This document shows, one piece after another, positions 12,001-25,500 of a stretch of DNA of 64,000 nucleotides. The stretch's first letter is position 1, and each line of letters starts with the position of its first letter. The position numbers were made by a program, and so were the translations under genes. The notes beneath the pieces were generated by a model. That model did no database searches. It was not told the origin of the DNA and saw only the letters and a list, made by a program, of their open reading frames with translations. The DNA lies in the NCBI GenBank assembly GCA_947184155.2, contig CAMXCT020001095.1, forward strand, positions 62,001 to 126,000. The letters are read 5' to 3'. The DNA comes from Cladocopium goreaui (lineage: Eukaryota; Sar; Dinophyceae; Suessiales; Symbiodiniaceae).

Positions 12001-13537
12001 AATGGCCAAGGGGCCTGGGCAGAGATCATCAATTGTGCAGCCACATCTCTGGGCTGCCTCCTCCTGTGAAAAAGGGCCTTCTAGGCCATCCACCTCAATC
12101 ACCGACAGCGGAGTGACTGACAGATCAACAGCGTCTGTACCTTTGCAAAGGAGACACTTTTTCAATCTCCCCAAGGTGCATTGTGGGTGGCGCGCTTGGA
12201 CTGGTTTAGGCGCCGCCGTGACGCCCGTGACGCCGCGCCACTTCTGCGTGGCAGGCGTGGCACTTGGTGACATCCACCTTGATTTCACGTGGCACGCGGT
12301 GTGGCACAATCTCACGTCCATGACGCCAGCAGTTGATCATGACTATATACCAGGTATGATTACCAGCCACAGGGCATGCAGAAAGAGTTCGCAAAATTTG
12401 CGGCTTCGGATGCCAAGGAACCAGGGTCGCTCTCCTTCAGGTAGCCCATGGAGCCACCTTTCCGGGAGGTGTGCTTGACTTTCAGCCGAGTGCTGTAGCC
12501 TGCGGACCGCTTAGCGATGACATAGATCTCCAACAAAGGCGCCGTCCAGTCCGTCCAAAAGGTAGCGCCAAACTCAGTCAAAAGCGACTTCGGTTCACCA
12601 TGCAGCTTTGTCCGGGACCAAGCCGAATAGTTCCTTCTCCAGGGTAGTGAGCGTGTCCTGGGAACCCGGCTGCGTGGCCTTGACAAACCCACGCGGCAGA
12701 GCAGACGACCCACCCCCATCGGTGCCAATGGCTACCGTAGAGGAAGGCGATGTCTGAGCGCCCGGGGTTGCCTCCTGAGTGGGCTGGGTGGGCCCCAGCC
12801 GTGACACCGTGTTTTGGAAATCCTGCAACATGGGATCCATCAGCAATGAGTCAACTGGGCCAGTAGGCTGTGCTGAATTTGACCTGAGCGTATCCAACAT
12901 CAAAAAGTCGTCCCCCGTCGAAGAAGCGGCATCCACTTCGGCCGGGGGACGTTGAGCCAAAATGGCATAGCCATTTTGGCAACTATATCGACGACACATT
13001 ACTTGCTCTCCACAAGTTCCAAGCAAAGAAACAATTATGTGTATTCCAAAAATTATCTGATCCGATCCGATCCCATCCCATCCTCTCCCGTCCCGTCCCG
13101 TCCCGTCCCGTCTCCTCCATCCATCCATCCATCCATCCATCTATCTGTGTTACCTGACTGTTACCTTTTGCACCTTGAAATTGGAAATGCGTTCCCGCAA
13201 ATGGCCATTGAATGGGAAATTTATAATGACCCATCAAAATCATCAAATTTGCGGGGTGCCCTTTTTCCAAACAAACCTAGATCCAGTTGGGAGATTTGAC
13301 CAAGTTGCTGCATATGGGATCATGTCGATCTCGTCAAGCAGCTCATCTCGCATGAAATACAACAAATACTTCTGCGACATGCGGCGGTCCCAGTCATCCA
13401 CAATGTGCCCACCATACATGATCTCGCCAAAGATGTATCGCAAGTCATCCCATGGAATCTTCACAGCTGAAGATCCCTCCAGGTAGTTGTACAGGACTTG
13501 GGCTGAGTCCCGCAAATCACCGGCTGAGAATGGATAC
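1627..13537 (-). CDS. Dynein copy 1, exons 11-21: C-terminal domain, many small exons
   Basis: Eleven exons of 226, 86, 89, 227, 48, 41, 61, 54, 277, 134 and 30 bp encode residues 4,138-4,561. They read [16 protein letters not shown], then [113 protein letters not shown] and [17 protein letters not shown], ending in GMILDIGL. This order matches the conserved C-terminal domain of outer-arm heavy chains. Intron lengths 10-20 are 127, 6847, 2040, 204, 222, 201, 187, 340, 144, 170 and 283 bp, with donors GC, GC, GT, GC, GA, GC, GT, GA, GC, GT and GT. Eleven introns in the last 1.3 kb of coding sequence contrast with one in the preceding 9.4 kb. Confidence 0.88.
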
Positions 13538-16500
13538 CTGAGCACAAATTGGAAATGAAGAAATGAAGTTGGAAGCCAAAATACGCAAAGTTTACAAGGA
13601 TTACAGTGAAGCGACCCTTGCAGTGTATCACAACAAAACAGTGCCATGCACAACAAAGGGTTGCATCATGTTGTAGCCCATGGGTCCAAACTTCTTTCGC
13701 TCCAACATAAGGGAGTGGAAGTGGCACAGGGCAAACAAGATAGACTTCACCTTGGCATCTTTGTCCTCGAAGTCCTCTTTGGGGAAGAGTGCGAAGGATC
13801 GTCGGAGGTTTGCAAGCATGCCTTGCGGTGGCTCGTTGGTCAGCTTGATAGAACGCTCCAGAATGCCAATTGGAATGCCCTTGCTGGGATCTGCAGACAG
13901 GAAGAGCCTGAAGTTCGGATGGCTGTTCTCCACTGCAAAGACATCCAGTTTCTTCTCCAGCTCTACACACCATTTCGGCATCAAATGGATGTTCTGAAGC
14001 ATGACCCAATGCCCCTCTCGATGTCCAATGTCCAGCTTGGCCATGGCAACAACATCTTGTCCTTGCCCCATGGCCACGTTCCAGTAATTCGATCCCAAAG
14101 ACAAACCTTCCGGTCTTTTCTTTCCCATTGACTCCACTTCCTTCACTGGGTCAGCTCCAGGCGACAGGATGAAGAAAATGGGTGTGGTGCTGGTGGAGTC
14201 TTCGAAGGAATTGCTGAGGATAAGCGCGAAGGAAGATGATCCATCGCAGTCCATGTAGTCTTTGCCATTCGGCAAGGCACCTCGGATCCATTCAGCCATC
14301 GCTGCACAGCACCGATCCGGTCTCAAAGCTCGAAGGACCAGCAGCTTCTGGAAAGGAACTGAGTCAAGCCTCTTCCAATCCAGTGGCAACTTCACCTCTT
14401 CTGGTGCTATCTCGTTGAACCACTCCTTGAAGCGATTCGGTGCATCCTTCTCCATGTTCTGTGCAAAGTTCTCGAAGCCTTCAAGGTCATTCAACTTCAG
14501 AACCAGTCCCCAGTTCTTTGTAGGCAGCCATTCCTGCAGTGGGTTCTCCATACCCACAGACATCGGGGCTCGCAACAGGTAGTTGAAATATGCAGGTGAG
14601 AAATCCTCCTGCAAGAAGCCTTTCTGGAACAGCTTGAAGGTCAACATTGAGCAAAAGATCAACTTGTGACGTTCAAACAGGCCTCTGTTCACCCAGCGGA
14701 AGATGGTCATGCGAATCACTGAAATCAGTCTCTTCGTTCGCTCTTGGATATCATCCGTGGCTTCAGTTCGATCGATGGCCTTGTACAAGAAGTTGACGAA
14801 GGAGTCAAGGGAGTACTGGTACATGTGCTCAATGAAGCAAAGCTGGATGATCAAGAAGAAAAGCATCGATCCCTCCGCAGCTACAGGCCGATACAGCTCT
14901 CGAGATGTGTTGATCTCAACTTCTGTCTTCTGGGCTTGTTCTACCTGTTCAGCAATCTCTTTGGAGGTAGCTTTGGTCTTTTCCAAGCCCTCAATAAGGG
15001 GAATGTTGTCAAGAATTGTTGCTGGATCTGCAGTTGACAACTGGGACAAAAGGTCATCTTCCAGCTGTGACAACGTCACCTTGAAGTCATTCTGCTTTCG
15101 CACCAGCTCTTGCTTTTCCTGCTCCAGTTCTGGCTTCTCAACATTGACGACCATTGCCAGAATCTGATCCTCCAAACCATCTGGCGTGACAATGAAGTTG
15201 ATGATCGTACACTGCGCAGCGATCTCCGGCCTGTAGTGCGGATTTGGCAGTTTGGACTGCAAGTATAGCTGGAACTTGGGATCGTAGTCCACCTCCTCAC
15301 CACCTATTTTGATGATCATGGCATTGCGCCCTCGTTTAATCACCGCTCGTGACAGGACAGGCTCAAGGATAGCATCAATCTCTTGTCCCACTGCCTCAAT
15401 CAGCAGTTGGCCACCCATTTGGATAGCAAACAACACCTTCTGAAGCCACTGATTCATGGTGAACTGCAGCACTGTCAGGTCCTCACCCAACCTCTGCTTG
15501 ATCCACTTCACACCTTGCAACTGAGGATCGATCATCAATGGCCACCGGGAGCAGCTTGTTACAACTGACGCGTTCTCCACTGAGATTCGGTCAGAAGGCA
15601 AGCCTTCATTCTGCCAGCCAGCCACATCTGCATCCGTGCACAGAACCTTCAGTGGATCAATGCCTGAGCTGATTGGGATGCCTCTGCCAGTAATGTCTCC
15701 TGTCCATCCCTCCTTCCACAACTGTACCCGGAAGGACATAGAGAACGGGGAGATGTACCCAACGAATGCTGAAGCAAGAAGACAATTGCCAATGAGTTTC
15801 AGCGTCAAGTCCTTCAGATCTTTGACTGTGGCAGTCCAGCGCTTGTACTCATCGGCGAGGCCATTCACAAGCCTCTCAGCCAAGCCAAGCTTCTCTAAGC
15901 AAGCAGCAGCCTGTGCTTCTAAGCGTTCTTTCTCAGCAATAGCCCCATTCAACTTCTCCTCCAATCTCTGACATTCGGCCTCAATGTCTGCAACCTTCTT
16001 CATCACAATCTCCAAGCTGGCTTCAGCCTCGTTCTTGGTTCGTGTTGCTTCCTCCACTTTTGCCATCAGGGGCGCAACCTTGACATAAATCTTGTGGTAC
16101 TTGACACAATTGATGGCCCAGTTTGCCAAGTTGGCTGCAGCCAAACTCTTTCCCTTCATGGTTTCATAGTTGAAAAACGGAAGGGCGATAAGGGCATCGC
16201 ACTCTTTCAGAGTGTTGTCAGGAATCTCGTTGGCATTGAAGGCTTTGACTTCATCAATGAAGGCCATGGGGTTGTTCATCATTTTCTGCGCACCTTTCCA
16301 GTCAAGCTTCTTCTTCTCGTTCCTAAGAAGGAAGCCTGCACATGCACAAACATCAATACACTCAGGTGGTGGTTTGCCAAAGCCCTTGAGCTCTCCAATG
16401 CTGGACTTGTCCAAGCAATCCACAGCTTCTGCAGCTGCTTTCATGGCAGGCATGGCCTCTGACAACTCACCATCCGCCTGCGCTTGAAGCTCAGCTGCAT

Positions 16501-19500
16501 CTGCAGCAAGTTTGGAGGTCTTTTCAGCCTCAACGTCAGCTGCTGCCTTTTCTTCTGCTGCAATGGCAGATGCTTTGGTCACCTGCTCGATCAAAACAGC
16601 CGTTGCAGCTTTCTTCTCATCGACCTGAACCATGGTGATCTTCAAATCTTCTTTGAGGCCTTCTACCTTTGACTGCACCTGCTCCATGATGGCCAAACCC
16701 CGTTCTAGTCGCTCACAGTTTGCACTAACAGAGTTCTGCTTCTCTGAGAGCATCTTGATGTAGAAGCTGATCAACTCCAAGAACGACTTGGGAGTGCAAT
16801 AGTTGTGCCTCCTTTCCACCTCCAAATACCTTCTGTTGGCGGTTTCAATGGAAAGATGCACCTCTGCCATGTTGGCAGCTACGAGCCCCAGAATGTCTTC
16901 ATCCTGCAGGCTGCCATTGTTCACCAGTTCCACCAAGAAGCGACGAGCCACACCATCCAGAGCATCACGTGGCCATGCCATGAACTCATCCACCACCATG
17001 CAACTGATAAGAGCAGGGAACTTGCGGCCACGAATGCGGAAGTCGTCTCCAACTGGAGAGTGGCAAAGGATATAGTGCAAGTTCTTCCTGAATTTGTCAA
17101 TGAAGAAGGCGAAGAGACCATCACGATCATCAGAATAGTTTGCAGCTTTTGCAGCATTGCGCACACTTCCAAAGAGCCCGTCGTATTCCTCTCGCGTGAA
17201 GAGGTCTGGGATAACGCCGCTGGAAAGCATGTCGTTGATAAAGACCAAGAATCTTTCATCTGCGATCTGTCCATCTGTCATCAAGAATGCCTGGGGAGTT
17301 CCTGGCTTTACCACCGCTTTCTTGTAGAACTCTTGCAGGTCCAACTTCAGAGCCTCCATACCATAGGACTGATTCACCAAAATGCTCAGCAGGTCCTGCG
17401 AATTGATGAAGGTCGCCAATCTGGCCAAGGACTGCTTTCCAGAGCCTCCCACCCCAACAAGCAGCGCATGACCACATGGGTTGTCGGTGATGCGGCAGAT
17501 ACGACACACGTGCCCAATGGCATCATCGAAAAGAACCAAGTTCATGGCTGCAAAGGTCTCGTTGTATTCATGCAATTTGTCGTCTACCACTTTCTTGAGT
17601 GTTGGCATGTCTTTGGCAGGCAAGTAGAAGCGCTCATTCCCTTGAGCTTGCGACACAAAGCTAGTCATGATCAAGGGCAGACTGAAAAGATCTTCCTTGG
17701 GAATGCTTCCAAAGTGCTTGCCTGCCACCTTCTCCAGGATACCCTGCAGCTCTCCTTGGTCCGCAGCACTCACCAGTCGGTCTGAGAAAACGCGATAGCA
17801 CTCGTGCAGCCAAACACGAGCAAACTTTGCAGCACCATCTTTGAAGACATTTGGATTCGTATTCAGCATACCCTGGAAAATGTTGCCAACATCTTTCAGG
17901 TTGAACTGATAGTGGAACTTAGATGCTGAGGGCAAGAAGCAAGGTGTGTTCAGAATTCCTTGCACCAGCGTATCAATGGTGGCTTGCACAATGGGATCCA
18001 GCAACTTCTGAATGGGTGGAACGAAGCCAGCCAAGTGCTTCTCAAGGATTGAACTGTAAATACCTGAAATCATGCTGGCAGTTGGAGTGAAGGTTGTGAT
18101 GACTGTGAATCGTCGCTGAAGGCGCGGATTGACCATGAAGGAACCTGCTTTGGGATTCATGCATGCAGTGAACAGGATGTCAACAAGGTCTCGCTTGTCC
18201 TCCAAGCACTGGCGATCGTAAACCTGGGCATACGCCAACATCTGCGTCAGCAACATGATTGCTGATTGAGTGTCGTAAGTGTCTACATACGGCATGTTCA
18301 GGTCATCAATAAAAAAGACGCACTTCTTGTTGGCTGGAGGCCCGTAGGTTCTGCCGGAACGCTTGTCCAACGCACTCATGATGATGTTCTGAAGGGCAAA
18401 GCTGCTAGTGTAGTTGTTGTTGTTGATGGACATGCTGACCATTTCTTCGTTGTTTGCCTTCATTTCAGCAAGGAAGTCCTTGACAATGGTGGTCTTGCCT
18501 GTTCCAGCCACACCAACATAAAGAACAGGCTTCTTGCGCGCAACGTGCAACTCCAGCACGTACTTCATTCTCTCCAACTCCATATTGCTGATGACCTGAG
18601 CAAAATATGTCATCTAGAAAAACTATATTCGTCGGGATGCCTACTAAAAATTTCTCTATAGACACAATCACCCCCACAAAAAAAAATATGTTTTAGTAAA
18701 TAAAACGCCAATAAAACAATGTCGAAAACATAATTTTGGAAAGTTGAACAGCACAAATTGTGTAAGTTTGTGTGTGCGGGCGTGTGTGATATGCTGATTG
18801 AAATAAGCGACAATGTTCTGGTACATCTGTTCGGAAAGCGGTTGGTATGCCTTGATATAGGTTTCCCAGCTCACCCAGTCCTTGGCTTTTGGCTCGTAGA
18901 TGAAATCGTAGCACTCTCCCTGGTCTGGGAACTTCACTGCCTTTGAGATGCCCTTCATGAAGGCATTGAAGGACTTGCGGTAATTCACTGTCTTGTCATC
19001 TGCGATTGAGCCGCCTATGGTCCACATCATCGCAAAGCAGAACAGTGCATCAAAGCTCATCTTTTGGTCTTCAGGGCTCATGGTCCTCAAAGCCTCCATG
19101 TTTTCCTTCGTGTTGTTGTTCAGCAAGGCATCAATGAAGCATGTTAGACTGTTGATGAAACCCATATCCAGCATGGGGCAGGAGAAGTTGAATGATTTGC
19201 GAATTGTCTCGATGTTCGACTCAAAGTAATTCGAGAAGTGCAAGTAGAAGGCACCCTGTGGGATAGTGTCCATTTTCTCCCTCCAACTCTCCACATACGG
19301 TTTCCAGCCAATATCCGTCTCATTGATGAAGAGAACACCGCCTCGTGAGACAGTTGCTGGACTGGCATGCTTCATGTCCTGAATCTCTAGAATCATGCGC
19401 ATGGTGGGAGAGAATGGGATTCGCTCATTGGAGACCAATGTCAAGACTTTGTTGTCATCCATGACGGTGTTCATGGACTCAATCCAGGTGGCATCAATAT

Positions 19501-22500
19501 CTCCATCCAAGATCACCCACTTGTGCTGATGGGAGGCCTTGTAGCCATTGATCTCCTTGCTCATGTTTCGGAAAATCACAGCAATCAGCCCATCCTTCCA
19601 CTCCTTGGTTTTTGACATTGTTCCATAGAGCTCATCACTGGTGACAGCCTTTGGGTTTGCCTGTTCCCATTGTCCATCTTCTCCGCGAGCACGCAAGGCC
19701 TCCATCAAAGTCTTCCACACTTCAGTCTTACCACAACCAGATGGACCAATAATGAACATGCAATGGCGCACTCCAAGAATACCAAGCATGCTCACCGTCT
19801 TGATGATGAACTGAGAATCAGCCTGCAGTCCACGCTGCTTCGCAATGTTTTTGCAGAACTTTTCAAACTCAGGATCCTCAAAGGGATCAGGCCATACACC
19901 TGGGAAGAGATCCTTGATCAGGCGGATGAAAATAGGCATGTCCAGAGTTGTGATCTTCGGCGTGTTGAAGTCACGCAGGGCTCGACACAAGACCGGATTC
20001 TCATCACTTTCTGGCTCCAAACGTTTCAGCGTACCAGCTTGTCGCAGCAGCGATTTCACAGCCCTCAGACCCCAGTCGTAGTGCATCTGCTTGCTTAGTA
20101 GCTCCTTGCACAAGGAGTACAGCTGCACGAACTTGTTGGCCAGAGGGCGGGCCTTGATGAAACCTTCAGACATGAGCATGTTCTCACAAATGAAGCGCAG
20201 GTCAGGCACAATCATGGCAACTGAACGGAACAGTGCTTTCAAGTTCTCTGGAAGCTCTGTACGTCCAGCATAACCCGGGTTCATTGTGATGAAAGCTCCA
20301 CAGGTTGAAATAAGCTTGGTCTCCTCCTCTGCAAACAGGAACACCTGCAGTTGGGCCCGGATTGCATCAAGAATGCACTTGTACTGCGTAGAGACCACCG
20401 ACAGCACCTCAATTGAGATGCGGTTGAACTCATCAAAGCATCCCCAGCATCCTGTCTGGGCAATACCCATGAAGATTTGTGCCATTGTCTGGTAGGTCAT
20501 CTGGTCACTGCAATTGAACACAACAATCTGAAGACCTAGGGCACGAGACAAATCCTTTGTCGTCTCTGTCTTGCCAGTACCTGCTGGTCCTGCTGGGGCA
20601 CCACCTAGTGTGAGCCCAAGCGCTTGGGTCAGTGTGATGTAGCAGCGATCTGTGAGTGGTGTGATCACCAAGCGCCCACAATTGCCAACATACTCATAGC
20701 AGTAGATGGTAGTCCAATCACAAATTCGAATGACACAGGTTTTGAGATCGTCTGGGGTGTAGCTCACAAGGTTCATACCTTGAGGGCAGTAGTTCCAGTG
20801 AAAGCGCAACTGCGACAACCACTTGAAGTTGGTGCTGTCCGAGATCTTTGCAATGGCCATCTGTTCCACAATGTCGCGGCCGTGCACATCAATGGTGATC
20901 AGGGTGATGATCTTGTTGCGCACATCCTTGCTCAGCTTGGTCTGGACGCGTTTGATCAGCTTTTCAATGCGCTCATCGTTCACTCTCTTGTAGTCCTTCA
21001 TGGCGGTCTCACTTCCACTTTCGATCTCCTCGAACACACGGTTTGTCTCCTCCGTCCACATGATTTGTGTGCCCACCAGAGCCAACTGTGAACAATAGGC
21101 TTCCAGCCAGAACTCCCGAGGGTTGCCTTCTGGTACTTCCCAGTTGTCTGCTGTTGCCCTGGCTTGCTCAAGCTCAATGCGTAGCTGCAAACGAAGATGG
21201 CCTTCCAACTGCAAAAGGTAGGCCTCCACAGCACCATCGATATGCATATCTTCTGCCCATGCAACGCTCTCGGTGTCCTTGGAAATGTGACCACATGCAA
21301 TGCGACCTGTGTCTGGCGCTTTGGAGAAGTCTAAAGTTTTCACTCCATCAAAGATGTCGCCCAAATATTCTGCCACCTTCAAAGGCTTAGCACCATTGGA
21401 CAGAATGTCCAACAAAGCCTGGTTGGCGACGAAGTAGAAGCGAGGGAATGCCTTCTTCTTCTGCTCTAGGTACTCATTCAGAGCCTTCTCACATGTGTCA
21501 ATGCCTTCCGAAATTGCCTGCAAAGCGGCCTCGCGTCCCTCTGCACAGCAAATTTCCACAATCAACGAGCTGTTGGATGCATCCATCATAAGCTCCTTCC
21601 AGGCAGCATCCATTTGCTCAAAGCGCTTTGAATCCTCAGGGAGCTGGGAACGAATATCAGCACTCTGCATGAAAATGGGCTCCAAGCGGCACCAGTTGGC
21701 TTGGACTTTCGTCCAAACACCCAGCGCACCATCGATCGCACGCAGCTTTCCACTCCATTCATCGACGACTGGCTTGCAGAATTCAATAAAGCGGCCTTGG
21801 GAAGTCATGCCCATCATCTCCAATGAATCGCTGTCCAACTTTTCAATGACCTCACCAAGCTCACCCAGAAGTGGACAGTCTGGATTGGAGCAATCGAAGG
21901 ACACTGGCATCTTGGACCAAGTGGCACGGATGGCGGAGAGCTTCTTCTCAATCTTTGCCTCCTTAACACTTTGGTCAACCACCTCAGAAACGTCCTCCGC
22001 AAACTCATGGAGCTTGAGATCCAGCAAGTCCTTGAAACAGAACTCTGGTCCCTTCTCAAAGGACTTCTGGGTAATTGCCATGATGCTGTTCCAATGCCTA
22101 TCTCGCATGGTCTCCCCATGCAAGTCGTTCACCAATGGAAGCACTGTGGCCATGTTCTTGACCTCATCTGTGAGCCATCTGTAGAGGGCCCAAGCTTTGA
22201 TCTGCTTCGGCATATTCTTCACTTGAGTCTGAAGGTCGCGCGCTTGCTGCACCAAAGAATCAGTGTCAATTTTGTCCCATAGAATTCCGTTCCAGCTCTC
22301 GAAGGTCTCTTTTACAAGAGTCACTCCATCCCATAAGTTCTTCAGCAGGATCAACTCTTCCTGACACTCTTTGAGCTCCCTGTAGCTGGACATTTGCATG
22401 TCAAAGAGCAACTCCAAATCATTGAACTCATTGGCCCTTTGCCGGATGGCCAGGGTCTTGTTGTAGTAGTCGTTCATGGTGTCGTAGCTGAGGTCATATT

Positions 22501-25500
22501 CACCAGCTACTGCATTTGAAGGATCAAATGGACACTTCTCACGGAATTCATGGCAGAAGTTCTGCAGCTCTTCTGCAAAGATGTCAATCTTGTTGCGAAT
22601 CTTGAGAACTTCTTCACTCTGCAGAGGTAAAATCTGTTCCTTGACATCGAACGCCATTCGGATCACTTCATCCCACTTGTTTGGTGCCTGATCCAGCTCA
22701 GTCAGACCTTCATGGTTCACATGATGCTTTTTGAGCAGCTGGCAGAGATCTCGGATTGGTGGGAAGAGCTTCTTCACCGCTGTGGTTGCCAACTTCACAT
22801 CACGGATGTTGGTCATGGTAGAGTACAGCAACTTCTCATTCTCCGGCTCGTCAACTGGCGAAGGTGGACCAAGACCCTCCTGCTGTTGATTGATGAATTT
22901 GTCCAGGGTGCGGATGCGGTCCTCAGTGAAGTTCTTGAGGAAGTCAACGTACTTCTCTTCCCACTGCCGAGCAAAGGAGACAAGGGCCAGCTTCACTGGC
23001 TGTGCGCCAACACGGAGCCAATGGATGTCCACTGGAGTCTTCATGTTTGACAAATCTGCCTTCAGGCTTTTGAACTTCAGAATTTCTTTGTCAAACTCTT
23101 CCAGTGCAGGAATCTGACGGCCGATATCTACCTTGATTCGGCCCATGATGTCCCTGAATGACAGGCCTTCCTCCTCAAATCCCTCCACCAAATCACGAGC
23201 ACCCTCCTGCAAGAACCTCTCAAAAGACTTGTCAATTGACTCGGTCCACAGGTACCTCAGATTGATTCAGATAGAACAGAAATCATAAATAAAGCTCTCA
23301 AAATCTTCTTCCAAGCTTGATTGCTATCATGACTCATGACCCCCAATTATTTCCTACACAAGATTGCCGCACTTCAACAAGGCAAATGCAATCAAGCAGC
23401 GAGTGTTGCATGAAGGTTTCCCGGTAGTCCATGCATTTCATCTCTGTGTTGTCAATAAGCTCCGACACAAGTGCCAAGAGACACTGCATCTGGAAGTGTT
23501 CCCTGATCTCACTCAAATAGTCACCACTGTTGGTGTCCAAACGCTGCATGCAAGTGACTGTGGCAAAGAAATCCTTGAGCCAGCCATCAATGGTTGACCT
23601 CAGGGAAATGTCCCCAGGCTTAGCAGACTGGAAAGGTGGATCAAAGATGATCTTGGAATCCTGCAGTTCGATCTTCACTTCGAAGAGTGGAAGCATCTCA
23701 TGCTTCGCGATGATCAGCGGATCCAGAATCTCACAAAGATGCTGCAGGGAGACCGCGATAGAAGACACAAAGCCTTCAATGACAATGTTGTTGACCTCAG
23801 CACTGTCAGTTTCTGACCAGGAAGCAACAGCAATGGAGACACATGTTGTCTATATAGTGCAATTGAAACAGCCCCCTCCAAGAAGAAATCCAGGTTGTTT
23901 TGCCCAAACCAGGGCTAGATAGAAGGCTCATCAAATGTTCTGGGCGCGGCTGCCAAGTCTATACAAATTACTTCTGAGGCGTCTAAGCAATGCCGCCAAT
24001 CATCGGTTCAGCAGGCAGCAAAATGATGGCAAAAATGAGTGCAAGCTAGTCATACAAAAGGATTCAAAAGGATGGCAAAAATGAGTGCAAGCTTGTAACA
24101 CAAAAGGAACCCCACTACATCTATACAACCCGGCTTTCTACTTAACACACTCACCCTGGGCCAGCGACAAAATCCACATAGGCTTTCCAATTAGCCGCCA
24201 CCTTGGACACCTTCAAGGCTTCGGAGGAGTCCTTCACGAACTTGTGGATTTCCTTGCCGCCCTCCGACTGGGTCATCATGCCTCAGCTGATGCAAAACAT
24301 GGCAACATCTGGCAACATCAAGCACGGCATTCACAGACGCTGCACCAGCTCTTCCCTCTAACAAAGGACAAGACAATGAGAAAACGATAGAAAAAGCTTG
24401 CGCATTTCCCAGCAAGAACTCGTTGGGACAACTCACGTGCTTGAAGACAGCCAACTCATCAAGATTCATCAGTCCTATATTGGATCAAGGTGCGCATGCC
24501 CACGCGCTCCTTGTGCTTGAGATCAAACTCATCCAGTGCCATGGGCTTGGAGCCTTTGGCACGCGAGATGATTGGCTCCTTGCACCACTGCGACAGAATG
24601 CCGGAGATGGAGCGGAGGTTACCTCGGATGCTTAAGGATCTCGATGTTAATTGGTCTGGATCACCGAGCATGACAGCATGACCAGTAGCAAAAAACTATG
24701 TGCATCTAGAGAGTACCGGTAGGAATGCTGACATATGTTAGTCCAACCCAATGCCGAGGGACCCTTCATGATCTCAACCACACCTGACACATCGCTCACG
24801 ACGCGCATGGTGTTCTCGATGAACTCCGGGATCTTGTCTTCGCTCTTCCACTTGAGTTCGGTGAGGCCAGGAGACAATACTTGGTCCATCTTTGCAATGC
24901 GATCCTCCAGCAAAGGCTCTTCAACTGGCAGCAACTCCGTCAGCACAGCGTTGTACATGCCGACAATATGATCTAACTGTGCCACCCACTGCCTGTAGGT
25001 CGCCACCCTGCTGAACATCTCTAAGGCTGCTGGTGGCACTTCGATGTCAAAAATCAAAAAGAAGCGCACCTCTCGAAGAAGTCTCACGAGGGCAGGATCA
25101 AAGTTGACCTTCAACAGGCCCGACTTTTCTTGCCTTCGCAGGAGTCTCATCTTCAGTTTCTCCTTGGCAGCCTCCACTGATGTCTGTTCCCAGGTCTGGT
25201 ACCGCTGCTGTTCGTAGGCTACTAACATGTTGTCTAAAGTCTGATGCTGCTTCTTGACTTCTCGGAACTCCTCTGGTGTTTCCCTCAGGGCCAGGTTGTA
25301 GAAGGCAAGTTTGTTCATCGGATCATTGATTCGATGCCTAGAGCACCGAGCCCAATAGATGGCGCCGGCTGCAGGTGGTAGATTGGAAAAAATGGGCGCA
25401 TCGTCGTAGCATTGATCCACTTTGTCCTTTGCTTCGACAAAGCCCGTTTCCACGGCAGTGAGATCTTGCTCCACTTGATGCAGCAGCATTTTGTGCTTCT

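Larger units (their letters stand above)
10545..12972 (-). mobile_element. Decayed retroelement with reverse transcriptase and RNase H remnants
   Basis: Reading right to left on the minus strand: a spliced-leader-like 5' end, an N-terminal reading frame, an RT palm segment ([16 protein letters not shown], 11,618-11,815), a segment with [13 protein letters not shown] (about 11,390-11,430) and an RNase H-like segment ([14 protein letters not shown], then [11 protein letters not shown]; about 10,880-11,050). These motifs recall reverse transcriptase proteins common in dinoflagellate genomes. Frames break repeatedly, and INKV runs straight into FCWLL, so the stretch expected to hold the catalytic YxDD-type motif seems deleted. 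The element is dead. Its exact class is not decidable from this copy. Confidence 0.6.
6465..13311 (-). other. Expanded intron 11 of dynein copy 1 (6,847 bp)
   Basis: GC-AG intron; the same intron is 114 bp in copy 2. The donor GC at 13311-13310 follows CCATAT, and the acceptor AAG ends at 6465 before GAAGGGAAG. Inside, right to left, are a TCCCG/TCCAT microsatellite, a spliced-leader relict, a decayed retroelement (about 12,970 to 10,500), unassigned sequence (10,500-9,000), a foldback element (8,409-8,957) and unassigned sequence with broken reading frames (8,400-6,500). Confidence 0.85.

Noticed and set aside
16805..17785. 326-codon plus-strand frame opposite dynein exon 10 (and its twin at 39745-40725)
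   Set aside because: Antisense shadow of the conserved AAA3-AAA5 coding sequence; present in both copies because the exons are near-identical. No domain of its own.
24191..24469. Frame reading [12 protein letters not shown], considered as a dynein exon
   Set aside because: It lies inside intron 6. Joining exon 6 (GTGG) to exon 7 (GCATGATG) restores the family sequence in phase without it.
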